The notes below the pieces were generated by a model that ran no database searches, had not been told where the DNA came from, and was given only the letters and a program-made list of their open reading frames with translations. A stretch of 33,640 bases of DNA from a virus: positions 1 through 33,640 of IMG/VR virus record IMGVR_UViG_3300004369_000069; one strand, given 5' to 3'. The position numbers and the translations under genes are program-made. Of the stretch, positions 6,669 to 14,019 are shown one piece after another; the first letter of the stretch is position 1, and each line of letters starts with the position of its first letter.

Positions 6669-9244
6669 TGCCTATTAACTTCCCTAATAGCCCCTCGGTA
6701 AACGACACCCACACAGTCAGCAACCGTACATGGCAATGGAACGGAACATACTGGTCTATCGTGGTCAGTAACGCTTCTGATCGTATTGCGACAACAGACT
6801 ACGTGGACTCAACTGTTGAAACTGGTGTGCGCTGGAACGAGGCTGTGGACTTAGCGACTGCGGCTGAACTACCTAATTCCCCCACGTATGACAATGGTTC
6901 TTCTGGCGTTGGAGCCACATTGACGGCTGGCTCTAATGCCCGTATTGTCGTTGATGGTGTGAATGGTGCGGCGGGCGATAGGGTTCTTGTTAAGAATCAG
7001 GCGGCTGCTGCCCAGAACGGTATTTATACTGTTACGACTCAGGGTGATGGTTCAACTGCGTATGTGTTGACTCGTGCTACGGATAATGACACTAGTTTGT
7101 ATGCTGGTGATGCTACGTGGGTTTTGGGCGGGTCTGATAATGCTAATCAGGGTTTTATTCTCACGTCTGAGGGTACTGGTACTGCCGAGGTTCATACGCT
7201 AGGTACGGATTCTTTAACTTACACTCAGTTTTCTGGTGTTAGTTCTGTTGTTGCTGGCACGAATTTGTCAAAGACTGGTAACACGATTAATCTTGATGCT
7301 ACGTTGACTGGTTTGTCGGCTGTTACGTCTACTGCGTTTACTGGCGATTTGACTGGTGATGTTACGGGTGATTTGACAGGTAATGTTTCAGGTAATGTTA
7401 CAGGAAATGTGACGGGCAATCTCACCGGTAATGTGACGGGTGATGTTACGGGTGATTTGACTGGCAATGTGACTGGCAATGTGACTGGTGATGTTACAGG
7501 TACAGCAGATGTTGCGACGAGCGTTACTGTTACCGCTAACAACGCTACGAACGAAACAGTTTATCTTGCTTTTGTTGATGGAGATACAGGCACTCAGGGT
7601 GTTGAAACTGACACAGGGTTGACCTACAATCCTAGTACTGGAGTTATTAGTACTACTTCTGTGACTGGCAATCTCACCGGTAATGTGACTGGCAATGTGA
7701 CCGGAGATGTTACAGGTGACTTGACCGGTAACGTGACCGGTAATGTGACTGGCAATATTACTGGTAATGTGTCGGGTGCCGTGACTGGTGCCGTGACTGG
7801 AAACGTTACAGGGAACCTGACTGGTGATGTCACTGGCGACTTAAATGGTGATGTTACAGGCAATGTGACTGGTAACGTCACCGGAGATTTAACTGGTGAC
7901 GTTTATGCGTCTAACGGAACGAGTAAGATTTTAGAGAACGGTGCTGACGGTACAGATGCTCAACTTACGGGCAGTGTTGTTGGTAATGTTACTGGCGATG
8001 TTACAGGAAACATCACGTCTTCTGGAACGTCCACCTTTTCAGGTACAGTGAATCTTAACGGTGCCACCGTGTCAAATGCGGCGTTCAACTTGACCGGTGA
8101 TTTGACTGGCACGGCTGACACTGCAACGGTTGCCACGAATGTTACGGCCACAGCCAACAACTCTACAGATGAGACAGTTTATCTTACTTTTGTGGATGGT
8201 GCTACAGGCTCTCAAGGTATTGAGACGGACACGGGTCTATCGTACAATCCCAGTACGGGAGTGCTGACGACTACTTCTGTCACAGGCAACTTGACAGGTA
8301 ACGTTACTGGTGATCTAACCGGGGATGTAACTGGAAACGTAACTGGTAACGTAACTGGTAACGTAACTGGAGACGTTACAGGTGACCTGACCGGCAACGT
8401 TACGGGCAATGTCACAGGCAATGTCACAGCAGGTAATATTCAAATTGGGGTTACCGCTACAAGCGAAATTGATACCTCAACTGGTAACTTAACTATTGAC
8501 TCTGCCGGAGGCACAGTCACAGTAGACGACAACCTGATAGTTAGCGGTGATCTAACAGTCAACGGAACAACAACGACCGTCAACTCCACCACACTCAGTG
8601 TAGATGATAAAAATATTGAGTTAGGTTCTGTAGGTACCCCGACAGATACAACTGCTGATGGTGGTGGCATTACCCTTAAAGGAACTACAGATAAAACCTT
8701 CAACTGGGTTGATGCTACTGATTCGTGGACCTCATCAGAACACATTGACCTTGCTTCAGGTAAAGCGTTCTACATTAACAACACTTCTGTGCTGTCGGCT
8801 TCGGCACTTGGTACGGCTGTTGCAGTGTCGCTGCTTTCGACTACTGCTTCTTCTTCTGAGGGTCGCATTGCTTGGGATTCCACGAATGATAAGATTATTG
8901 TTGGTGACGGTTCTACTCAGCGTGAGTTTGCTTCGTCTACTTTGAAGACGAATGCACGGACTGCGAGTTATACGCTTGTTTTGGCTGATAAAGATAAGTT
9001 GGTTGAGATGGGTGTCGGTTCGGCTAACACTTTGACTGTTCCTCCGAACTCTTCTGTTGCGTATCCTGTCGGGACTCAGATCACTGTTTTACAGACTGGT
9101 GCTGGTCAGACGACTCTTACTCCGGGTTCGGGCGTTACTGTTAACGGCACTCCGGGCCTTAAGTTGCGGGAACAGTGGTCTTCTGCTACACTAATCAAGA
9201 GGGGCACAGATACTTGGGTTGCTGTGGGTGACCTTTCCGACTGA
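6668..9244 (+). CDS. Giant tail fibre with multiple repeat shafts
   Basis: 858 residues starting at the ATG overlapping the previous stop (TAATG at 6666-6670) with CGGAGG at 6655-6660; earlier in-frame starts overlap the zinc-ribbon gene and are less likely. The N-terminus (FPNSPSVNDTHTV, WQWNGTYW) is a standard phage fibre anchor motif. Residues 55-200 resemble another common module (VDLATAAELP ... DRVLVKNQAAAAQNGIYTVT). Then follow at least three G-N/D-V/L-T repeat shafts (about 7330-7500, 7660-7900, 8280-8430), each separated by a TVYLxFVDGxTGxQGxETDxG block, so the protein is built from tandem copies of one shaft-plus-block cassette that also occurs once in the 3081-4970 fibre. The C-terminal part has a VSGDLTV hinge, a KFNWVDATDSW-like segment and an ASYTLVLADKDKLVEMG tip domain. 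Confidence 0.75.
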   Translation: MPINFPNSPSVNDTHTVSNRTWQWNGTYWSIVVSNASDRIATTDYVDSTVETGVRWNEAVDLATAAELPNSPTYDNGSSGVGATLTAGSNARIVVDGVNGAAGDRVLVKNQAAAAQNGIYTVTTQGDGSTAYVLTRATDNDTSLYAGDATWVLGGSDNANQGFILTSEGTGTAEVHTLGTDSLTYTQFSGVSSVVAGTNLSKTGNTINLDATLTGLSAVTSTAFTGDLTGDVTGDLTGNVSGNVTGNVTGNLTGNVTGDVTGDLTGNVTGNVTGDVTGTADVATSVTVTANNATNETVYLAFVDGDTGTQGVETDTGLTYNPSTGVISTTSVTGNLTGNVTGNVTGDVTGDLTGNVTGNVTGNITGNVSGAVTGAVTGNVTGNLTGDVTGDLNGDVTGNVTGNVTGDLTGDVYASNGTSKILENGADGTDAQLTGSVVGNVTGDVTGNITSSGTSTFSGTVNLNGATVSNAAFNLTGDLTGTADTATVATNVTATANNSTDETVYLTFVDGATGSQGIETDTGLSYNPSTGVLTTTSVTGNLTGNVTGDLTGDVTGNVTGNVTGNVTGDVTGDLTGNVTGNVTGNVTAGNIQIGVTATSEIDTSTGNLTIDSAGGTVTVDDNLIVSGDLTVNGTTTTVNSTTLSVDDKNIELGSVGTPTDTTADGGGITLKGTTDKTFNWVDATDSWTSSEHIDLASGKAFYINNTSVLSASALGTAVAVSLLSTTASSSEGRIAWDSTNDKIIVGDGSTQREFASSTLKTNARTASYTLVLADKDKLVEMGVGSANTLTVPPNSSVAYPVGTQITVLQTGAGQTTLTPGSGVTVNGTPGLKLREQWSSATLIKRGTDTWVAVGDLSD

Positions 9245-9255
9245 GGTGTGTAGGT

Positions 9256-10215
9256 ATGGCTATAAATAAAGATGTAGGACAAGGTGGAAAAGACCTTTAT
9301 GGTATGGAACTTCAGTTTGTAAGTTATGCAGAGCCTGCTGCTGCTGATGCTGACGAAACAACCTTTTCGTTTAAGCGTGCAATAACGGATAGCGCAGGTC
9401 TTGGAAAGACCGGCAGTGTAAATATTAGATTCAGGTTCAAAGATACTGCCGGAACCGTAGTATACGAGTTTTTAATTGACACTTATGCCAATAGGCAAGT
9501 CAAGGTTGGCGCTTACTCTAAAGTTGGCAATGCGTATACTCTTAAGGCCGGTAAAGCATACAAAATTGAGTGGCGTGCCGAAGACTCAACAGGCATTCTG
9601 ACAGATTACCAAACGTTTGACGTTTCTAGTATTGCGGGCGCTATGCCTGAGGGTCAGGGTGTGAGCGAACCCCGGCAGGGCGTTATCGCCAATGAAAGTA
9701 CCAACTATTTTGTTCCTGTTGTAGAGCCTGCAAATCTTTCTCCACAGGGTACTATTACTGCTAGTGATGGGGATGACGCTTCCATAACTTTCACTATTGG
9801 CGGCAACTTCACTTCAAAACATTTTGGCGTTGAGGATAATGACAACTACACGGCATATGGCGGCAAATACTATATGCGCATGTTGGTTAGAGCAGGTGGC
9901 GTATCGACCTACGATGATATTTTTGAGTACACGGGTGCAACTACTAGGACTATCTCTGGTTTAACAAATGGAACCACATATGATGTACGATATATAATGT
10001 ACAACGATTCTTATAGTGAGGTAGGCTCTCTGGGAATCAAAACTCCTGTTGCTCCCCCGTACTTCCCCCCATTTTTCCCGCCGTTCTTCCCGCCGTTCTT
10101 CCCTCCCTATTTCCCTCCTTATTTCCCGCCGTTCTTTCCGCCGTTCTTTCCGCCGTTCTTTCCGCCATTTTTCCCCCCATTCTTCCCTCCTTACTTCCCG
10201 CCAGCGTTCAAGTAA
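9256..10215 (+). CDS. Minor tail protein ending in a PP[FY]F repeat
   Basis: 319 residues, start preceded by GAGG and TAGG (9243-9253). Residues 45-130 look like one beta domain, and residues 155-255 like a fibronectin-III type domain (FEYTGATTRTISGLTNGTTYDVRYIMYN). The last 53 residues are an almost pure tandem repeat of Pro-Pro-Phe/Tyr-Phe, about thirteen copies, ending in PPAFK. Such a run is rigid, aromatic and sticky and could bind a ligand, form a polyproline-like spike, or be a substrate for the oxygenase genes that begin 38 bp downstream. I have a recollection of similar PPFF tails in other actinophage tail proteins but cannot check it. Confidence 0.6.
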   Translation: MAINKDVGQGGKDLYGMELQFVSYAEPAAADADETTFSFKRAITDSAGLGKTGSVNIRFRFKDTAGTVVYEFLIDTYANRQVKVGAYSKVGNAYTLKAGKAYKIEWRAEDSTGILTDYQTFDVSSIAGAMPEGQGVSEPRQGVIANESTNYFVPVVEPANLSPQGTITASDGDDASITFTIGGNFTSKHFGVEDNDNYTAYGGKYYMRMLVRAGGVSTYDDIFEYTGATTRTISGLTNGTTYDVRYIMYNDSYSEVGSLGIKTPVAPPYFPPFFPPFFPPFFPPYFPPYFPPFFPPFFPPFFPPFFPPFFPPYFPPAFK

Positions 10216-10218
10216 GCG

Positions 10219-10247
10219 TTGACGGTACAGGAAGCGTACTGTAGAAT
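10219..10247 (+). promoter_or_regulatory. Promoter for leaderless oxygenase mRNA
   Basis: TTGACG (10219-10224), 17-bp spacer, TAGAAT (10242-10247), then exactly six bases to the ATG at 10254. The predicted +1 is the A of the start codon and no Shine-Dalgarno site is present. Confidence 0.7.
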
Positions 10248-10253
10248 ATACGT

Positions 10254-10892
10254 ATGGGAGAAGTTTCGATTATACCATCAGGCTACTACGGGGACAGTTC
10301 TGACAACATTGTTGTTTTTGAGAACTTTATCGACCCTGATGACTTATCAATAGTTCAGGCATTCCTGCCCACGATTGACGAGTGGGAAAATGGGAAAGAG
10401 ACTGAGTACGACGAGAATGGTGTGTGCATTTATGATGCATCATACTGGAATGACCGGATGTGTAGCGGCCCTATTATTGATCGCAAAAATCCACAAGTTT
10501 ATAATATCATTGAGAAATACATTGATAAAATGGCGAACGAAGTTGAAAAATTCTTCGATGTTAAAGTCTATGGGCGTGCCCCTGTTTTAATGCGATGGTT
10601 TGAAGGTATAGAGCAACAGCCGCACGCAGATAAAGAATTAAACGATGGTAGCCCTAATCCATTTCCAACCTACGACTTAAACTCTCTGTTTTACTACAAC
10701 GATGATTTTACTGGTGGTGAACTGTATTTCCCACAGCACGATATTGAAATTACTCCCAAGCCCGGATTAGCGTTAATGTTTGTTGGGGACCGCAACTACC
10801 TGCACGGGGTTCGCCCGATTACCAGCGGTGAAAGATGGACTACCCCTTCGTTTTACACGGTAGTAGAAAACTTGCGAGAAGCCACGCCATGA
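10254..10892 (+). CDS. 2OG-Fe(II) oxygenase 1 (prolyl 4-hydroxylase-like)
   Basis: 212 residues. It carries the double-stranded beta-helix signature of Fe(II)/2-oxoglutarate oxygenases: iron ligands His124 and Asp126 (QPHADKE), a FYYNDDFTGGELYFP segment with the usual Gly-Gly-Glu-Leu turn, distal His184 (YLHGV) and the 2-oxoglutarate-binding Arg194 (GERWTTPSFY). Family members couple decarboxylation of 2-oxoglutarate to hydroxylation of a protein or small molecule. All key residues are present, so it should be active. It is the first gene of the island, from a leaderless promoter, and its stop overlaps the next start (ATGA at 10889). Substrate unknown; prolyl-hydroxylase-like sequence does not prove proline as substrate. 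Confidence 0.85.
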   Translation: MGEVSIIPSGYYGDSSDNIVVFENFIDPDDLSIVQAFLPTIDEWENGKETEYDENGVCIYDASYWNDRMCSGPIIDRKNPQVYNIIEKYIDKMANEVEKFFDVKVYGRAPVLMRWFEGIEQQPHADKELNDGSPNPFPTYDLNSLFYYNDDFTGGELYFPQHDIEITPKPGLALMFVGDRNYLHGVRPITSGERWTTPSFYTVVENLREATP

Positions 10893-11461
10893 AAGAGAAA
10901 GACGGTGTAGTAGTTGTACCTAACTTCATATCTCCTGATGTAATGGCAGTGTTTACTGAAGAAATTTCAAAGTTAGAGCGTTACGATGTAGTTGGCCATG
11001 AGCATGATAAGTTTATTCAAATGGGAGAGAGTGACGTTTTGCGTCCCCTAATGGACGATTTAAAACTTAGTGTTAAAAACTTTATTCAAGATTACTACTC
11101 ATGCGTTGTGGGTCAGGAAGAACTCGCATCTCTTGTTAGCGGTCTTCCGGGGTGGGAACTACAAATGCATTCAGATAACTTTGAAGACAAGTCCCTCAAC
11201 TTAAAGACTTACTCAGGATACCCTTCTCGTGATATTTCAACTTTACTGTACTTCAACAACCACGGTGTTGACTTTACTGGAGGGGAATTATTTATGGCAA
11301 AGCAAGACCTTTTTATATTCCCAAAGGCAGGAACCCTTGTAGCGTTCCCGTCATCTGAAGATTATCTTCATCAAGTAGGTAAGATTGAATCAGGTGAACG
11401 GCTTAACACAACTACCTTTTGGCATGTACTTGAAAGATTTGACTCCACCCGCTACGTTTGA
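10889..11461 (+). CDS. 2OG-Fe(II) oxygenase 2
   Basis: 190 residues starting at the ATG overlapping the preceding stop; an upstream in-frame ATG at 10835 would overlap the previous gene by 58 bases and is less likely. Ligands are His94 and Asp96 (MHSDN), the core strand is LLYFNNHGVDFTGGELFMA, the distal His161 (YLHQV), and Arg171 (GERLNTTTFW). It is the same general subfamily as the gene before it (both end with a Gly-Glu-Arg then aromatic strand), and they form a two-gene operon. Compact length suggests only the catalytic core plus a short N-terminal helix region. Substrate unknown. Confidence 0.82.
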   Translation: MKEKDGVVVVPNFISPDVMAVFTEEISKLERYDVVGHEHDKFIQMGESDVLRPLMDDLKLSVKNFIQDYYSCVVGQEELASLVSGLPGWELQMHSDNFEDKSLNLKTYSGYPSRDISTLLYFNNHGVDFTGGELFMAKQDLFIFPKAGTLVAFPSSEDYLHQVGKIESGERLNTTTFWHVLERFDSTRYV

Positions 11462-11467
11462 TACGAT
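11439..11467 (+). promoter_or_regulatory. Promoter for leaderless oxygenase mRNA, inside previous gene end
   Basis: TTGACT (11439-11444), 17-bp spacer, TACGAT (11462-11467), six bases, ATG at 11474. The -35 lies in the last codons of the preceding gene. No Shine-Dalgarno site precedes the start. Confidence 0.6.
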
Positions 11468-11473
11468 AACAAC

Positions 11474-12337
11474 ATGAGTTACGGTAATCACAACACTGAG
11501 TCAAAGTTTAACTACGAGTATATTGGCGATCCTCATTTGGGTATTGTAGTGTACAAGAATTGTTTAGATGGGGTAGATTATGTCCCTACTCGCCTACATA
11601 AAGCGTTGGACGACAGTGAACATGATTACTTCAAGTGGCACGAATCACTGGTTGGTGAAGGCGTCAAGATGCCCGAGTACCGAGACTGTGTAGACTTTAA
11701 AATGGCTGAAGAGTACATCCCAAACACCCCTTCAGAGTTTTCTGAGGTTGTTGGAGTTTACACAGATGTGTCTTCTAGGATTAACGACGGTCTGAAGCAC
11801 TACCAGAGCATGTACAACATCACCATGCGTTACATGGAAGCAATAAACTTTGTTAAGTATGGCCCCGGAGAACACTTTGGCGTTCATACCGACCACGGCT
11901 TCTCGTATATTTGCACTGTCTCTAATATTGTGTATCTTAATGATGGTTACGAGGGCGGGGAGTTACACTTCCCCCTGTTAGACATCACTTACAAGCCTGA
12001 GGCTGGGGACTCTATCTTTTTCCCGTCTACGTACATCTATGCCCATGCATCTCTTCCCGTGACAGAGGGTGTGAAGTATTCAGCAGTCACGATGTTTGAT
12101 TACAATGATGATGCACACAAGCATGGTGGTTTTTCCAGAGATTTTGGTCAAACAAATGAGCAGCCTGCAAAGCCTTCGTTCCCTGACGGTGGGCAGGCAA
12201 TTGTGGCTGGTTTTGATGAAGAGCAGTTACGACAAATTATTCACGAAGAAATTCACAAGTATGCTGTAGCGAGTTGGGAAGCCCAACAACAAGCAGGTAA
12301 TACGAACTATACCTACCAATATGGTGTACAGTCATGA
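11474..12337 (+). CDS. 2OG-Fe(II) oxygenase 3 with helical C-terminal tail
   Basis: 287 residues. His138 and Asp140 (FGVHTDHG), VYLNDGYEGGELHFP, distal His191 (IYAHAS) define the oxygenase core. The basic residue expected to hold 2-oxoglutarate is Lys201 (EGVKYSAVTMF) rather than Arg, as in a minority of the family. About 75 extra residues follow the core; residues 245-275 (DEEQLRQIIHEEIHKYAVASWEAQQQ region) look like an amphipathic helix that could mediate oligomer or partner contact. First gene of a four-gene overlapping operon (oxygenase, DUF6065-like, unknown, peroxidase-like). The stop overlaps the next ATG (ATGA at 12334). Confidence 0.82.
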   Translation: MSYGNHNTESKFNYEYIGDPHLGIVVYKNCLDGVDYVPTRLHKALDDSEHDYFKWHESLVGEGVKMPEYRDCVDFKMAEEYIPNTPSEFSEVVGVYTDVSSRINDGLKHYQSMYNITMRYMEAINFVKYGPGEHFGVHTDHGFSYICTVSNIVYLNDGYEGGELHFPLLDITYKPEAGDSIFFPSTYIYAHASLPVTEGVKYSAVTMFDYNDDAHKHGGFSRDFGQTNEQPAKPSFPDGGQAIVAGFDEEQLRQIIHEEIHKYAVASWEAQQQAGNTNYTYQYGVQS

Positions 12338-13065
12338 GTAAACTTACTTTAGTTAGAACACACCAAGCATCTCCCCATGTTCAACAATCTGATTTGCGGC
12401 GTGGTTGGATGGATGACACCTACAATAAGCACGCCTACCGGTGTTTACCTATTACAATGGCTAATGTAAATGGCTGGGAAGTTTTACTTCCCTGTGATGT
12501 TGTTGTTAAATGGGATGGTGGTAAAACTGTACCTACATTAATTGAAGGAGGCGAGCACGATCATCGCATGGTTGCGAACTGTAACAAGATCGGCATGGTC
12601 GATTTTCAGTTGGGTTGGGCGTTTAATACTGAAGAAGGTCACCACACATGGCTTACGGGTTCCCCTAACTACTTTGTGGAGGGTGCTACCCCGTTGTCTG
12701 CCATTATTCCTAGTGATTGGTGGCCTGACGAAGTTCAGATGGCGTGGAAAATTACAGAGGTGGGGAAAGAAGTAGTATTCCCAAAGGGGACTCCTTTCGC
12801 ATTCTTTTTTGTTTTTGATACTAACTTAATGCCTACCATAGAGTGTACTGTTGAGAACTTGTGGGATAAGCCTCAACTAATGGAAGATCGGATGAAGTAC
12901 AACAAGGCAAAAATGCAAAAAATGCAGGATGAGCCTTGGACGTGGATGAACGGAATCCGTACTGGATTAGACGCTGATGGTAATCGTATAGGCCCTCGTC
13001 ATGACGGCTTGGTAGACTTGCAAGACCCTGAAATACCGGAGGTTCCAAATTGGCTTACGCAATGA
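12334..13065 (+). CDS. DUF6065-like protein
   Basis: 243 residues. The region HAYRCLPITMANVNGWEVLL followed by a Cys-Asp and a WDGG turn, together with a central GMVDFQLGWAFNTEEGHHTWL and PLSAIIPSDWWPDEVQMAWKIT, matches my memory of DUF6065 proteins, small beta-rich proteins of unknown biochemical role that are found with oxygenases in phages and in some biosynthetic loci. Late residues (185-215) are charged and probably helical. Genetic coupling to a 2OG oxygenase upstream and to a small protein downstream suggests it acts in the same modification pathway, perhaps as substrate-binding partner. Family call is moderately sure; function unknown. Confidence 0.55.
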   Translation: MSKLTLVRTHQASPHVQQSDLRRGWMDDTYNKHAYRCLPITMANVNGWEVLLPCDVVVKWDGGKTVPTLIEGGEHDHRMVANCNKIGMVDFQLGWAFNTEEGHHTWLTGSPNYFVEGATPLSAIIPSDWWPDEVQMAWKITEVGKEVVFPKGTPFAFFFVFDTNLMPTIECTVENLWDKPQLMEDRMKYNKAKMQKMQDEPWTWMNGIRTGLDADGNRIGPRHDGLVDLQDPEIPEVPNWLTQ

Positions 13066-13373
13066 CCGTACACACCCCGTTAGGATATGAAAAGTTTCTT
13101 TTACATTTACCCGCTGGAGATGACTGCGGTAGTGCCCATATGTTTAAAGGTAGTTTAGAGTTTACCGAATATAATCGGATGAACGAAACTTATGTTCTTT
13201 CTGCATTCTCTAACGTACCCTTCGACTGCACGGTGCGTATCCAGTGTACACCAGTTGCTGATATGCTGGCGGGAACGGTAGAGATACTTGACCCTCATAC
13301 CAGTAAACCTATTTTGTCGTGCCCAGTTGAGGGTAAGGTTTCTGACAATCCACACCCTTGGAGTGAGCAATGA
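13050..13373 (+). CDS. Small protein of unknown function in oxygenase operon
   Basis: 107 residues if it starts at TTG 13050, which has GGAGG (13039-13043) six bases upstream; 103 residues if it starts at ATG 13062, which makes the usual ATGA overlap with the previous stop. The Shine-Dalgarno spacing favours TTG. The protein has an alternating beta pattern with four Cys (DDCGSAH, FDCTVRIQC, ILSCPVEG) and no membrane segment. No family recognised. It sits between the DUF6065-like protein and the peroxidase-like protein, overlapping both, so it likely belongs to the same pathway. Confidence 0.55.
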   Translation: MAYAMTVHTPLGYEKFLLHLPAGDDCGSAHMFKGSLEFTEYNRMNETYVLSAFSNVPFDCTVRIQCTPVADMLAGTVEILDPHTSKPILSCPVEGKVSDNPHPWSEQ

Positions 13374-13987
13374 GTATTTATGACATTGAGATGAATTCAA
13401 TTGACGGCGATCCGAACTTCTTGCAACAGTTTGAAGGTAAGGTTACTCTCGTGGTCAACACAGTTTCAAAGTTAGGGTACACTCCACGCTGTAGTACGTT
13501 TTGGTCGTTTGCTCGCACTACCCGACAGTTCTGGCAGTTGCAACAAGTGCATGACGAGTTTAAGGACAGGGGTTTTAGCGTTGTTGCTTTTCCGTGTAAT
13601 CAGTTTGGAAAAATGGAGCCGTCTGAGAATAGTGAAATCTCTGCTTGGATGAGACAGTCGTATCCGTTCGTTAATTTCCCCATGTCAGAAAAAATTGACG
13701 TAAATGGTAAGGAAGCCAGCCTAGTTTATTCTGCGTTACTTGGGAACGTGGTTAGGGTTAAGGATGCTTCTCCTGCGGACACTTCTGAGGCTGCTTTTGA
13801 AGGTTGGAATAAGGCTGGCGGTGCGGTTGCACGTATTTCTCACAGTTGGGAAAAGTTTGTTGTTGGTCGTGATGGCCAGATGATTACACGGTTTAATTGG
13901 CAGAGCGATCCGCTAGATGATGTTCCTTTAACTACTGGTGAGAGTTGGACAATCCGTGAGTGTATTGACGAGGTGCTTGACTACTAA
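13370..13987 (+). CDS. Glutathione-peroxidase-fold protein lacking catalytic residues
   Basis: 205 residues, ATG overlapping previous stop. The overall order is that of glutathione peroxidases: VTLVVNTVSKLGYTP (28-39), FPCNQFG (74-80), SEISAW, NFPMSEKIDVNGKEASLVYSAL (103-123), and an SHSWEKFVVGRDGQ segment (157-170). But the peroxidatic Cys/Sec, expected in 'ASxCG(Y/F)T', is Leu35, and the catalytic Trp-Asn pair of 'WNFxKF' is His-Ser in SHSWEKF. A Cys41 lies six residues further on, followed by an insert of about 13 residues (STFWSFARTTRQF). It may be a pseudoenzyme, or a re-built thiol enzyme using Cys41. Distal gene of an oxygenase operon, so a redox or scaffold role is plausible. Confidence 0.7.
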   Translation: MSIYDIEMNSIDGDPNFLQQFEGKVTLVVNTVSKLGYTPRCSTFWSFARTTRQFWQLQQVHDEFKDRGFSVVAFPCNQFGKMEPSENSEISAWMRQSYPFVNFPMSEKIDVNGKEASLVYSALLGNVVRVKDASPADTSEAAFEGWNKAGGAVARISHSWEKFVVGRDGQMITRFNWQSDPLDDVPLTTGESWTIRECIDEVLDY

Positions 13988-14005
13988 TAGGTATAATATT
14001 AGTAG
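13981..14005 (+). promoter_or_regulatory. Perfect 9-bp inverted repeat around a TATAAT box
   Basis: CTACTAATA (13981-13989) and TATTAGTAG (13997-14005) are perfect inverted arms with a 7-base centre; the arms flank and partly include TATAAT at 13992-13997. TTGACG occurs at 13965 but with a 21-bp spacer. The layout suits a promoter overlapped by a repressor operator, driving the gene at 14020 (AGAAAGG at 14006-14012 is its ribosome site). A small terminator hairpin is the alternative. Confidence 0.45.
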
Positions 14006-14019
14006 AGAAAGGTGTTGCG

